Notes under the pieces: generated by a model
What the model was told of the DNA's origin: nothing
Seen by the model: only the letters and a program-made list of their open reading frames with translations
The model's database searches: none
Assembly: GCA_044370695.1 (NCBI GenBank)
Contig: JBILVB010000010.1
Location: forward strand, 1 to 44,993
Reading direction: 5' to 3'
From: JBEIFW01 sp044370695
GTDB lineage: Bacteria; Actinomycetota; Acidimicrobiia; Acidimicrobiales; Ilumatobacteraceae
DNA: 44,993 nt
Shown here: positions 15,723 through 23,832 of the stretch, piece by piece
How positions within the stretch are numbered: position 1 is the stretch's first letter
How the letters are laid out: each line of letters opens with the position of its first letter
Position numbers and translations under genes: made by a program

Positions 15723-16814
15723 ATGCGCGCCGCCCGCTACGACCGCTTCGCCGGACCGATCGCCGTCGTCGAGGTCCCCGACCCGATCCCCGGGCCGGGC
15801 GAGGTGGTGGTCGACGTGCTCGCAGCCGGCCTGTGCCGCAGCGACTACCACGGCTGGCACGGCACCGATCCCGACATCGTGTGCCCCCACGTCGGCGGCC
15901 ACGAGTTCGTCGGCCGGGTCGTCGCGCTCGGTGACGGTGTCACCCGGCTCGCACCCGGCCAGCGCATCGTGGTGCCGTTCGTGTGCGGCTGCGGCGCCTG
16001 CGAACCGTGCCGGGCCGGCCAGCACCAGGTGTGCCGCCGCCAGGAGCAGCCCGGCTTCACGCGGTGGGGTGCCTTCGCCGAGCGGACCACGATCCCGTAC
16101 GCGGACCTCAACGCCGTCGTGGTGCCCGACACCGTCGCCGACGAGGCCGCGGCGCTCGCCGGGTGCCGGGTGTCGACCGCGTACCGGGGTGTGGTCGAGC
16201 GCGGCCGGCTGCAGGCCGGCGAGACCCTCGCCGTGCACGGCTGCGGTGGGGTCGGCCTCGCCGTCATCGGACTCGGGCGAGCGCTCGGGGCCCGGGTGAT
16301 CGCCGTCGACCCGTCCCCCGAGGCGCTGGCGCTGGCCCGCCGGGCCGGCGCCGACGAGACGATCAGCCCGATGAACTCGACCAGCCCGATGAACCCGACC
16401 AGCCCGATGAACTCGACCAGCCCGACCGGCGTCGACGGACCGAGCCGGACGGCGGCAGCCGTCCATGACCTCGGCGGCGCCCACGTGTCGGTCGACTGCG
16501 TCGGCCACCCCGACGTGGCGAACGCGTCGATCCTCGGCCTGCGCCCGCTCGGCCGTCACGTCCAGATCGGGCTGTTCCCCGCAGCGACCGCCGAGCTGGC
16601 GATCGCCCGGGTGATCCGCGACGAACTCGAGATCCTCGGCGTGCACGGCCTGTCGGCGTCCCGCCTGCCCCAGGTGCTCGAGCTGATCGCAGCGGGTCGG
16701 CTCGACCCGACCGCGGCGGTCACCCGCCGGATCGGCCTCGGGGACCTGCCGGAGGCGTTGCCGGCGATGGGGCGGTTCGCATCGCCGGGGGTGACGGTGC
16801 TGCGGCCCCGCTGA
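15723..16814 (+). CDS. Zinc-dependent alcohol dehydrogenase (MDR family)
   Basis: A 363-residue medium-chain alcohol dehydrogenase. Catalytic-zinc ligands are Cys38 in GLCRSD and His60-Glu61 in GGHEF. Structural-zinc cysteines are Cys90, Cys93, Cys96 and Cys104. The NAD-binding loop is GCGGVG (173-178), followed by Asp196 that favours NAD. It oxidises an alcohol to an aldehyde or ketone, substrate unknown. Between the second Rossmann strand region and HDLGGAHVSVDCVG the protein has an unusual Ser-Pro-Met-Asn-Ser-Thr repeat (about residues 215-236), coded by an 18-base tandem repeat. The last 95 bases overlap the convergent MFS gene. Confidence 0.88.
   Translation: MRAARYDRFAGPIAVVEVPDPIPGPGEVVVDVLAAGLCRSDYHGWHGTDPDIVCPHVGGHEFVGRVVALGDGVTRLAPGQRIVVPFVCGCGACEPCRAGQHQVCRRQEQPGFTRWGAFAERTTIPYADLNAVVVPDTVADEAAALAGCRVSTAYRGVVERGRLQAGETLAVHGCGGVGLAVIGLGRALGARVIAVDPSPEALALARRAGADETISPMNSTSPMNPTSPMNSTSPTGVDGPSRTAAAVHDLGGAHVSVDCVGHPDVANASILGLRPLGRHVQIGLFPAATAELAIARVIRDELEILGVHGLSASRLPQVLELIAAGRLDPTAAVTRRIGLGDLPEALPAMGRFASPGVTVLRPR
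16365..16427 (+). repeat. 18-base coding tandem repeat, 3.5 copies
   Basis: Units run 16365-16382, 16383-16400 and 16401-16418, with a half unit at 16419-16427. The unit is AGCCCGATGAACTCGACC, and the middle copy differs by one base (C for T). It is in frame and encodes SPMNST / SPMNPT / SPMNST inside the alcohol dehydrogenase. Confidence 0.95.
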
Positions 16815-18012
16815 GGGGGCGCAGGTCGCACCACCACGACAGCACGACCGCGGCCCCGGCCGACACTGCGAGCACCAGCGTGGTGGACGTGGCGTCGAGC
16901 AGCGGGCCGAACACCGGGCCGCACAGCGACACCGTCCCCCCGAAGCTCATGAACCACAACGACATCACCCGCCCGCGGACCGCGTCGTCGAGACGCTGCT
17001 GGAAGATCGTGAGCATCGAGGTGGTCGTGCCGAAGTACCACATGCCGAGCGCGAACCACAGCGGGAACTGGACCCCGACGACCGGGAACGCGGCGATCGC
17101 CGCCATCGTCACCCCGAACCCGGCCAGGCCCAGGCGGACCAGGCCCATCCGGTCGTGGTTGGCCAGCACCGACCCGACGGCCAGGCTGCCGACGAGCGCG
17201 CCGGCACCGAACACCGAGTAGAGCAGGCCGACCGGGCCCTCCGAGGCGAACGACAGGTGCCGACGCACCAGGCTGGCCCACAGCGAGATGAACGGCAGGC
17301 ACAGCAGCGAGAACACCGTCATCGTGGCCAGGATGCGCCGCAGGACCGGATCGGCCCGGGCGTAGCGGATCCCGACCGACAGGTTGCGCCCCGGCGAGGC
17401 GGCCCGCGACACGGCGGGTAGGCGGATCGCCGACAGCGCGGCGACGACGAACAGGAACGTGACCGCGTTGGCCACGTAGAGCCAGCCGGCGCCGACGAGC
17501 GGGTAGAGCAAGCCGCCGAGCGCGGGGCCGACGATGCGTGAGCCGTTGATCGCGGCGGAGTTGAGCGCGATGGCACCGGGCAGGTCCCGCGACCCGACCA
17601 GGCCGGGCAGCACGGCGCTGTAGGCCGGTGCGTTGAGCGAATTGCAGCAGCCGCCCAGGAAGATCAGCGCGATCACCGCCAGCTTCGGCGGCGTGTCGCT
17701 CGACAGCGTGAGCACGCCCAGCGTGGCCGAGAACACCAACTGGGCGAGCTGCAGGCCGATCAGCAGCCGGCGGCGGTCGAACCGGTCGGCCACCACGCCG
17801 CCGGGGATCGTGAACGCGAGCATCGGCACCATCTGGGCGAACATCGCGATGCCCACCCAGGAGGCCTTGCCGGTGAGGTCCTGGAAGAACAACCCGACGA
17901 CGAGGGTCTGCATCCACGACCCCATCGAGGAGCCGAGGTTGCCGAGCCAGACGACCCGGAAGTCCCGCTTGGCCAGCGCAGCCCGGGCCGTACCCGGCCG
18001 GGGGGCCCTCAC
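16720..18012 (-). CDS. MFS transporter
   Basis: A 430-residue major facilitator with about 12 membrane helices and the helix 2-3 signature VVADRFDRRRLL. It begins RDFRVVWLGNLGSSMGSWMQTLVVG, typical of the EntS/MFS_3 exporter group. It follows the acyl-CoA ligase after 18 bases on the same strand, so the two are probably one operon. The C-terminal 30 residues are a Pro/Ala/Ser/Gly-rich hydrophilic tail, encoded antisense to the end of the alcohol dehydrogenase gene. GTG start at 18012 is assumed from homology start. Exported compound unknown. Confidence 0.84.
   Translation of the reverse strand: MRAPRPGTARAALAKRDFRVVWLGNLGSSMGSWMQTLVVGLFFQDLTGKASWVGIAMFAQMVPMLAFTIPGGVVADRFDRRRLLIGLQLAQLVFSATLGVLTLSSDTPPKLAVIALIFLGGCCNSLNAPAYSAVLPGLVGSRDLPGAIALNSAAINGSRIVGPALGGLLYPLVGAGWLYVANAVTFLFVVAALSAIRLPAVSRAASPGRNLSVGIRYARADPVLRRILATMTVFSLLCLPFISLWASLVRRHLSFASEGPVGLLYSVFGAGALVGSLAVGSVLANHDRMGLVRLGLAGFGVTMAAIAAFPVVGVQFPLWFALGMWYFGTTTSMLTIFQQRLDDAVRGRVMSLWFMSFGGTVSLCGPVFGPLLDATSTTLVLAVSAGAAVVLSWWCDLRPLSGAAAPSPPAMRTAPSPATPPAGPRGRSGG
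16805..16820 (+). terminator. Hairpin around the alcohol dehydrogenase stop codon
   Basis: GCCCC (16805-16809) and GGGGC (16816-16820) pair around a 6-base loop that contains the TGA at 16812-16814. It lies inside the convergent MFS coding sequence. Confidence 0.35.
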
Positions 18013-18030
18013 CGGAGCGTCACCGGCCCG

Positions 18031-19542
18031 TCACCGGATCGGCGTCGCCCGGTCGGGCAGGTCGGCGTACTCGGTGCGCAGGTCGCGCTTGAGGATCTTG
18101 CCGCTCATGTTGCGCGGCAGGGGCGCGTCGCGCACGACGAGCCAGCGGGGCAGCTTGAAATCGGCGAGCTGACCCCGACAGGCGTCCAGCACGGCCCCGG
18201 CCGTCACCCGGGTCGGGTCGCCGACGGCCACCACCGCTGGGCTCTCACCCCAGCGGGCGTCGGGCACCCCGACCACGGCCACCTCGGACACACCGGGCAG
18301 GGCGGCGAGCACCCGCTCGATCTCGGCCGGGTACACGTTGAGCCCGCCGGAGATCAGCATGTCCTTGGCCCGGTCGACGACGGTGAGGTAGCCCTCGTCG
18401 TCGAGGAAGCCGAGGTCGCCGGTGTGGCACCAGCCGTCGACGATCGTCGCGGCGGTGGCCTCGGGCTTGCGCCAGTAGCCGGTCATCACCTCCGGGCCCG
18501 TGATGCAGATCTCCCCGACCTCCCCGGTCGCGCAGTCGGTGCCGTCCTCACGCACCACCCGGGTGGCGGAGTGCAGCGCCGACACGCCGGCCGAGCCGAC
18601 CTTGCGGAGGGCGTCGTGGGTGGGCAGCGTCGTGCCGGCGGCCGAGACCTCGGTGAGCGTGTACGCCTGGATCATCGGGATCCCGCGGGCGATGAAGGTG
18701 CGCAGCAGCGACGGCGGCACCGGCGCCCCGCCCGACGACGCGACCCGCCACGACGACAGGTCGGCGGCGGCGAAGCGAGGATGGTCGGCCAAGGTCTGGA
18801 AGATCACCGGTACGGCCATGAACACGCTGATCCGCTCGGACTCGATCAGGTCCAGGCAGCGGGTCGGATCGAAGGCCCGCTCCAGCACCAGCGTGGCGCC
18901 CGCCCACAGCGTGGTGAGGTGCATCGCCAGCCCGCCGGTGAACGCGAGCGGGAACGGCAGCAGGGTGCGGTCCGCACCGGTGATGCGGCACTGCAACGCC
19001 CGCCCCATCGACGCGAAGTGCCACGACCGGTGGGTGAGCACGGCGCCCTTGGGGTCGCCGGTGGTGCCCGAGGTGAAGCAGATGAACAGCGGATCGCGCT
19101 CGTCGATCGCCACCGCCGGCGGCCGGCCACCGGCCACCCGCCAGGCGTCGAGGCCCCCGTCGGCCGACACCACCGGCATCGACGGGCGTTCCCGGACCGC
19201 CTGCGCCAACCCGGCCGCCAGCGCGTCCTCGGTGACGACCACGGCGCAGTCGGCGTCGGCCACCTGGTAGGCGAGCTCGGGGGCGGTCAAGCGCACGTTC
19301 ATCGGCACGGCGACGGCGCCGAGCTTCATGACCGCGCCGACGATCTCGACGAACTCGGGCCGGTTGGTGAGCAGGATGCCGACCCGGTCGCCGTGGCCGA
19401 TGCCGCCGGCGGCGAGACCGGCGGCGAGTTCGTCGCTGCGCTGGTGCAGCTGCGCCCAGGTCCAGGTCAGGTTCTCGAACCGCAGCGCCTGGGCCTCGGG
19501 CTGCCAGCGGGCCCAGTACCGGATCACGTCTCCCCACAGCAT
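18031..19542 (-). CDS. AMP-dependent acyl-CoA synthetase / ligase
   Basis: A 503-residue member of the ANL adenylating superfamily that activates a carboxylic acid to acyl-AMP and then acyl-CoA. The P-loop FTSGTTGDPKG is at 157-167, YTLTE is the A5 motif, GWCHTGDLG is the A7 aspartate motif, and NMSGKILKRDLR near the C-terminus contains the A10 catalytic lysine. It resembles medium- and long-chain fatty acid ligases (FadD type) more than NRPS domains, since no carrier domain is present. ATG 19542 fits a short leader. It heads a two-gene unit with the MFS gene downstream and would supply CoA thioesters to the surrounding beta-oxidation enzymes. Confidence 0.88.
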   Translation of the reverse strand: MLWGDVIRYWARWQPEAQALRFENLTWTWAQLHQRSDELAAGLAAGGIGHGDRVGILLTNRPEFVEIVGAVMKLGAVAVPMNVRLTAPELAYQVADADCAVVVTEDALAAGLAQAVRERPSMPVVSADGGLDAWRVAGGRPPAVAIDERDPLFICFTSGTTGDPKGAVLTHRSWHFASMGRALQCRITGADRTLLPFPLAFTGGLAMHLTTLWAGATLVLERAFDPTRCLDLIESERISVFMAVPVIFQTLADHPRFAAADLSSWRVASSGGAPVPPSLLRTFIARGIPMIQAYTLTEVSAAGTTLPTHDALRKVGSAGVSALHSATRVVREDGTDCATGEVGEICITGPEVMTGYWRKPEATAATIVDGWCHTGDLGFLDDEGYLTVVDRAKDMLISGGLNVYPAEIERVLAALPGVSEVAVVGVPDARWGESPAVVAVGDPTRVTAGAVLDACRGQLADFKLPRWLVVRDAPLPRNMSGKILKRDLRTEYADLPDRATPIR

Positions 19543-19548
19543 GACCCC

Positions 19549-19554
19549 AGCATG
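19549..19554 (-). promoter_or_regulatory. -10-like CATGCT for the acyl-CoA ligase
   Basis: On the minus strand CATGCT lies 6 bases before ATG 19542. It is a poorer match to TANNNT but at the recurrent distance. Confidence 0.3.
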
Positions 19555-19605
19555 GCAGGACGAGAGTCCCTGGCGCGGGGAGGAGCCGGGCCGGAACCTG
19601 GAGGT

Positions 19606-19941
19606 ATGGCTGCGTCGCTGTGCCGTGTCGAGTTCGCGATGGTCGACGGGGTCGCGCACGCCGCCGCGTCGGAGCTGCACGTCGAACGGCACCGGGTCGA
19701 GCGCGGCGTGCGGATCGTGCGCGGCGCGACCCGTCACGAGCAGGTGCTCGTCCTGCTCGACGGTCGGGCGACCGTGCGCGACGACGCACAGCACGTGGCG
19801 ATCGGACCCGGCGACGGAGTGGTGGTCCCCGCCCACACCGCCGTCGTCGTCGAGTTCGACGGGCCCGCCGAACTGCTGGTGGTGCGGCGGGCCGGTGACG
19901 AGCCGGTCGCCGGCCACGAACCTTCGCACTGGTTCGGGTAG
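19606..19941 (+). CDS. Small single-domain cupin-like protein
   Basis: A 111-residue protein predicted to be one cupin barrel. The region RHEQVLVLLDGRATVRDD followed by GPGDGVVVPAHTAVVVEF matches the two cupin motifs. The usual metal histidines are reduced to His in RHEQ and His in PAHT, so metal binding is doubtful. GGAGG lies immediately before the ATG. The luciferase-like gene follows after 19 bases, suggesting a shared transcript, though that gene has its own -10-like element. Role unknown: it could be a small isomerase, a dioxygenase-like enzyme or a binding protein. Confidence 0.7.
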   Translation: MAASLCRVEFAMVDGVAHAAASELHVERHRVERGVRIVRGATRHEQVLVLLDGRATVRDDAQHVAIGPGDGVVVPAHTAVVVEFDGPAELLVVRRAGDEPVAGHEPSHWFG

Positions 19942-19946
19942 CGGCG

Positions 19947-19952
19947 TACGGT
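19947..19952 (+). promoter_or_regulatory. -10-like TACGGT for the 19961 LLM gene
   Basis: TACGGT ends 8 bases before ATG 19961. The same hexamer at similar spacing precedes the genes starting at 31351 and 35936. Confidence 0.4.
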
Positions 19953-19960
19953 GCAGCCCC

Positions 19961-20881
19961 ATGCTCTGGGGGGTCCATCTGCCGCATCTCGGTCGCCAGG
20001 CGACCGGCCCGAACCTCACCCGGTTCGCCCGGGTGGCCGACGAGGCCGGGTACCACTCGGCCTGGACCAGCGACCACGTGGCCTGGCCCCGTGCGATCGA
20101 GTCGAAGTACCCCTACACCGAGGACGGTTCGTTCCCCGGCGGCAACGACATGAACTGGCTCGACCCCCTCGGCACGCTGTTCTACGTCGCTGCCTGCACC
20201 GAGCGGATCAAGCTCGGCACCACGGTGATGATCATGGGGTACCGCAACCCGGTACTGACCGCGAAGTGGTGGGCGTCGCTCGACGCCGTGTCGGGTGGCC
20301 GGGCCCTGCTCGGCATCGGGGTCGGCTGGATGCGCGAGGAGTTCGAGGTGCTCGGCATGCCCCCCGACAACCGGGGTCCGCGCGCCGACGAGCAGCTCGC
20401 GGTCTACGAGGAGCTGTTCACCCGCGACTCGCCGAGCTTCGACGGGCGCTTCTACCGGTTTCCAGAGATCGGCTTCGCGCCGAAGCCGGTCAACGGCCGC
20501 ATCCCGATCTGGGTGGGCGGCGACACCGAGCCGGCGTGGCGGCGCACCGTGCGCGTCGGCGACGCCTTCCACGCCGCCTTCCAGCCGATGGAGGAGGTGG
20601 CCAAGGCGTGGGCGCGCATCGGGGAGTTGTGCGCCGAGGCCGGCCGGGACCGCGACCGCGAGCTCACCTTGTCGATCCGGCTCTACCACGACCCCGACTC
20701 GCTGATGAAGCCTGCGGTGTCGATCGCCGGCACCCCGGCGCAGCAGCTCGAGCAGGTGCAGCGGTGGCGCGACATCGGGGTGACACACATCCTGCTCGAC
20801 CCGGCCAGCCGCGGCGGGTTCGAGCGCCGCATCGACGAGTTGGGCCGCTTCATGGAGACCGTCGGCTCGAAGGTCGACTGA
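19961..20881 (+). CDS. LLM class F420-dependent oxidoreductase
   Basis: A 306-residue luciferase-like protein of the probable-F420 type. SAWTSDHVAWP, LGTLFYVAACTERIKLGTTVMI and GGRALLGIGVGWMREEFEVLG are the characteristic strands, and IPIWVGGDTEPAWRR matches the cofactor phosphate site. It probably reduces or oxidises a catabolic intermediate with F420; the substrate is unknown. It is shorter than, and not closely similar to, the other luciferase-like gene in this window (6022-7077). It ends in a hairpin shared with the convergent quinone-oxidoreductase-like gene. ATG 19961 is selected from homology and the -10 spacing. Confidence 0.85.
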   Translation: MLWGVHLPHLGRQATGPNLTRFARVADEAGYHSAWTSDHVAWPRAIESKYPYTEDGSFPGGNDMNWLDPLGTLFYVAACTERIKLGTTVMIMGYRNPVLTAKWWASLDAVSGGRALLGIGVGWMREEFEVLGMPPDNRGPRADEQLAVYEELFTRDSPSFDGRFYRFPEIGFAPKPVNGRIPIWVGGDTEPAWRRTVRVGDAFHAAFQPMEEVAKAWARIGELCAEAGRDRDRELTLSIRLYHDPDSLMKPAVSIAGTPAQQLEQVQRWRDIGVTHILLDPASRGGFERRIDELGRFMETVGSKVD

Positions 20882-20918
20882 GCCGGCCCGCTCCACCGAC
20901 CCGCCCCGGGCTCAGTCG
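20875..20918. terminator. 10-bp inverted repeat across convergent stop codons
   Basis: CGACTGAGCC (20875-20884) pairs perfectly with GGCTCAGTCG (20909-20918) around a 24-base C-rich loop. The TGA of the plus gene and the TGA of the minus gene are both in the stem. Confidence 0.5.
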
Positions 20919-21853
20919 TTCAGGAGCACGATCTTGCCGAGCTTGCCGCCCTGGGTGAAGCGCTCGTAGGCGTCGGCGGCCTCGGCCATCGGGAACGTGG
21001 CGGCCACCGGCACCCGCAAGCGGCCGTCGGCGACGAGCGGCAGCACCTGGCGCTCGACCCGGCGGGCGGCGTCGGCTTTGTCCTCGAGGCTGCGGGCCCG
21101 CAGCGTCGAGCCGTGGATGCGGCCTCGCTTGGCCATCAGACCGAACAGGTCGATGGTGGCCTGCGGTCCGGCACCGACGCCGATCACCGTGATCCGCCCG
21201 CCGAGGGCGAGCGAGCGGATGTCGTCGGGCAGGTTCGGGCCGCCGATCAGCTCGAGCACCACGTCGAACGGGCCGTGGGCGGCGAATTCTTCGGGGGCGA
21301 CGACGGTGGCACCGAGTCGCTCGACCGCCCGGTGCAGGTCGGTGTTGCGGACCGTGGCCACCACCGACGCCCCGGCCGCCACGGCGAGCTGCACCCCGGC
21401 CACGCCGACACCGCCGGCGGCGCCGTGGACGCACACCCGCTCGCCCATCGTCAGCCCGCACTGGGTGAACAGCGCGTCGTGCGCGGTGGTGAACACTTCG
21501 GGGAACCCACCGGCCTCGGCGTCCGACAGCGAGGCGGGCACCGGCAGCAGGTGACGCTCGTGCACCACGCACGCCTCGGCTTGCCCGCCGCCACCGACGA
21601 CCGCCATCACCCGGTCCCCCGGCTTCCAGCGGGTGACCCCGGGGCCGACGGCGTCGACCTCGCCGGCGATCTCGAGGCCGGGGACGTCCTGCGGCGACCC
21701 GGGCGGCGCCGGGTAGCGGCCGACGACCTGCAGGCGATCCGCCGAGTTCAACCCCGCCGCCCGCACCCGCACCCGTACCTCACCGTTGCCCGGCACCGGG
21801 TCGGGGTGCTCCCGCCACTCGAGCTTCCCGTCGACGATCGTGACCGCACGCAT
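20912..21853 (-). CDS. NADPH:quinone oxidoreductase-like MDR enzyme
   Basis: A 313-residue zinc-free medium-chain reductase. It has the N-terminal GroES-like fold (GEVRVRVRAAGLNSADRL, VPGLEIAGEVDAVG) and the NADP-binding loop HGAAGGVG, and lacks the cysteine cluster of zinc alcohol dehydrogenases. Relatives reduce quinones or the double bonds of alpha,beta-unsaturated carbonyl compounds and acyl-CoAs. It is divergent from the Baeyer-Villiger monooxygenase across 50 bases. ATG 21853 is preferred over the in-frame ATG at 21871 because a -10-like hexamer lies 6 bases before it. Confidence 0.86.
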   Translation of the reverse strand: MRAVTIVDGKLEWREHPDPVPGNGEVRVRVRAAGLNSADRLQVVGRYPAPPGSPQDVPGLEIAGEVDAVGPGVTRWKPGDRVMAVVGGGGQAEACVVHERHLLPVPASLSDAEAGGFPEVFTTAHDALFTQCGLTMGERVCVHGAAGGVGVAGVQLAVAAGASVVATVRNTDLHRAVERLGATVVAPEEFAAHGPFDVVLELIGGPNLPDDIRSLALGGRITVIGVGAGPQATIDLFGLMAKRGRIHGSTLRARSLEDKADAARRVERQVLPLVADGRLRVPVAATFPMAEAADAYERFTQGGKLGKIVLLND

Positions 21854-21859
21854 GGCCGG

Positions 21860-21865
21860 ATCGTG
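21860..21865 (-). promoter_or_regulatory. -10-like CACGAT for the MDR gene
   Basis: On the minus strand CACGAT is followed by 6 bases and then ATG 21853. Confidence 0.35.
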
Positions 21866-21891
21866 GCACACGGGCGCTCGATGCCGCCGCG

Positions 21892-21897
21892 TACGCT
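21892..21897 (+). promoter_or_regulatory. -10-like TACGCT for the flavin monooxygenase
   Basis: TACGCT is followed by 6 bases and then ATG 21904. Confidence 0.45.
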
Positions 21898-21903
21898 CCG
21901 GGC

Positions 21904-23832
21904 ATGTCGCTGTCGCCGTCCGTCCCGCCGTTCACCGCCGACGACGCCACGATCGAGCGGGCGCTCGCCGAGGCCGAGTTGCCGGCGCTCGTGGCCACGG
22001 TCGCCCACCTCACCGGCGACCGCGGCGTGCTGCGCCCCGAACTGCGGCCCGATCCGATGCGCCTGCGCGAACCGCAGGCCGGGTACACCGCCGAGCAGCA
22101 GGCGCTGGCCCGTTCGGTGTGCGCCGACGCGCTGCGGCGCTTCCGCGACGAGCGAGGCGGGATCCCGGCCCCGCTCGGCGCGGCCGACATGGTTGCGCTC
22201 ATGTCGTTCTCCACCGGCAGCGAGGTGCCCGAGCGGTACGTGCCGTTGTTGCGCGAGGAGCTCGCCCTCGAGGGCGACGCGCTGCGGGCCCCGCAGTGGC
22301 GGGCGCCCGAGGTGGCGCCCGGCCGGCCGTTCCACGTCGCCGTGATCGGTGCCGGCATGTCGGGCCTCGCGGCCGCCCACCGTCTCGATCAGGCCGGCAT
22401 CGCGTTCACGGTGCTGGAGAAGAACGCCGACGTCGGCGGCACGTGGCTGGAGAACCGGTACCCGGGCTGCCGGGTCGACGTGCAGAACCACATGTACAGC
22501 TACTCGTTCGCGCAGAAGCACGACTGGCCCGAGTACCACTCCACCCAACCGGTGCTGCAGGCCTACTTCCGCGAGTGCGCCGAGCAGTTCGGCCTGCTGG
22601 ATCGCATCCGGTTCCGCACCGAGGTCCGCTCGTGCACGTGGGACGAGGCGAGCCAGACGTGGTCGCTCGCGCTCACCAGCCCCGACGGCGCCGAGGACGT
22701 CGTCGTCGCGAACGCGGTGGTGTGCGCGGTCGGGCAATTGAACCGGCCCAAGTTCCCGGACCTCCCGGGGTTCGGCACCTTCGCCGGGCCGGCGTTCCAC
22801 TCGGCCCAGTGGGACGACACCGTCACGCTCGACGGTCGGCGGGTGGCGGTGATCGGCACCGGTGCCAGCGCCTGTCAGTTCATCCCCGAGGTGGCCCGGG
22901 CCGCCGGCCACCTCGACGTGTACCAGCGCACCGCCCCGTGGCTGATCCCGTCGCCCCGCTACCACCAGCCCGTCGCGGCAGGATTCCAGTGGTTGCTCGG
23001 CCATGTGCCCACCTACGCCCAGTGGTACCGGTTCTGGCTGTTCTGGCGAGGCGCCGAGGGCATGCTGCCCGCCGCCTACGTCGACCCGTCGTACCCGCCG
23101 ACGGAGCGCGCCGTGTCGGCCCGCAACGAGGAGATGCGCCAGCAGCTGCAGGCGTGGATCGACCTCCAGGCCGGCGACGACGAGGGCCTGCGGGCTGCGC
23201 TCACCCCGAACTACCCGCCGCTGTCGAAGCGGTTCGTGCTCGACGACGGGATCTGGGCCGACACGATGCGCCGCCCGAACGTGTCGTTGCACACGCAACG
23301 GATCGCCGGGATCGAGCCCGAGGGCATCCGTACCGCCGACGGCGAGCTGCACCGGGCCGACGTGTTGATCTACGGCACCGGCTTCCAGGCCTCACGGTTC
23401 CTCACCCCGATGCGGGTCACCGGCCGCGACGGAGTCGACCTGCACGAGCAGTGGGCCGGCGACGCCCGGGCCTTCCTCGGGGTGATGATCCCGAACTTCC
23501 CGAACTTCTTCTGCCTGTACGGCCCCAACACGAACATCGTGGCCAACGGCTCGATCATCTACTTCTCCGAGTGTGAGGTGCACTTCCTCGTCGAATGCCT
23601 GCACCTGCTGCTCGCCAAGTCCCTCGGATCGCTCGACCCGCGCCGCGAAGCGCACGACACCTACAACGAGCGCATCGACGCGGCGAACCGGTTGCGTACG
23701 TGGGGGTTCTCGTCGGTGTCGTCCTGGTACAAGAACGACCTCGGCCGGTCGGCGCAGAACTGGCCGTTCGCCGTGATCGAGTTCTGGGAGCAGACCCGCG
23801 AGCCCGACCCGGCCGACTACGTGCTGCGGTGA
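21904..23832 (+). CDS. Flavin-containing Baeyer-Villiger-type monooxygenase
   Basis: A 642-residue class B flavoprotein monooxygenase. The FAD loop GAGMSG is at 149-154. The Baeyer-Villiger fingerprint FAGPAFHSAQW is at 293-303, matching FxGxxxHxxxW, and an NADPH loop (GTGASA) follows near 318. About 140 residues precede the FAD domain, as in 4-hydroxyacetophenone monooxygenase-like enzymes. Such enzymes insert oxygen next to a ketone to give an ester or lactone. Together with alcohol dehydrogenases and the amidase or serine hydrolase in the window this suits cyclic or aryl ketone breakdown; that link is inference. Its stop overlaps the next gene by GTGA. Confidence 0.9.
   Translation: MSLSPSVPPFTADDATIERALAEAELPALVATVAHLTGDRGVLRPELRPDPMRLREPQAGYTAEQQALARSVCADALRRFRDERGGIPAPLGAADMVALMSFSTGSEVPERYVPLLREELALEGDALRAPQWRAPEVAPGRPFHVAVIGAGMSGLAAAHRLDQAGIAFTVLEKNADVGGTWLENRYPGCRVDVQNHMYSYSFAQKHDWPEYHSTQPVLQAYFRECAEQFGLLDRIRFRTEVRSCTWDEASQTWSLALTSPDGAEDVVVANAVVCAVGQLNRPKFPDLPGFGTFAGPAFHSAQWDDTVTLDGRRVAVIGTGASACQFIPEVARAAGHLDVYQRTAPWLIPSPRYHQPVAAGFQWLLGHVPTYAQWYRFWLFWRGAEGMLPAAYVDPSYPPTERAVSARNEEMRQQLQAWIDLQAGDDEGLRAALTPNYPPLSKRFVLDDGIWADTMRRPNVSLHTQRIAGIEPEGIRTADGELHRADVLIYGTGFQASRFLTPMRVTGRDGVDLHEQWAGDARAFLGVMIPNFPNFFCLYGPNTNIVANGSIIYFSECEVHFLVECLHLLLAKSLGSLDPRREAHDTYNERIDAANRLRTWGFSSVSSWYKNDLGRSAQNWPFAVIEFWEQTREPDPADYVLR

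Noticed and set aside
15686..15724. Upstream ATG at 15724 for the crotonase gene
   Set aside because: It would add 13 residues without homology and overlap the divergent alcohol dehydrogenase start codon.
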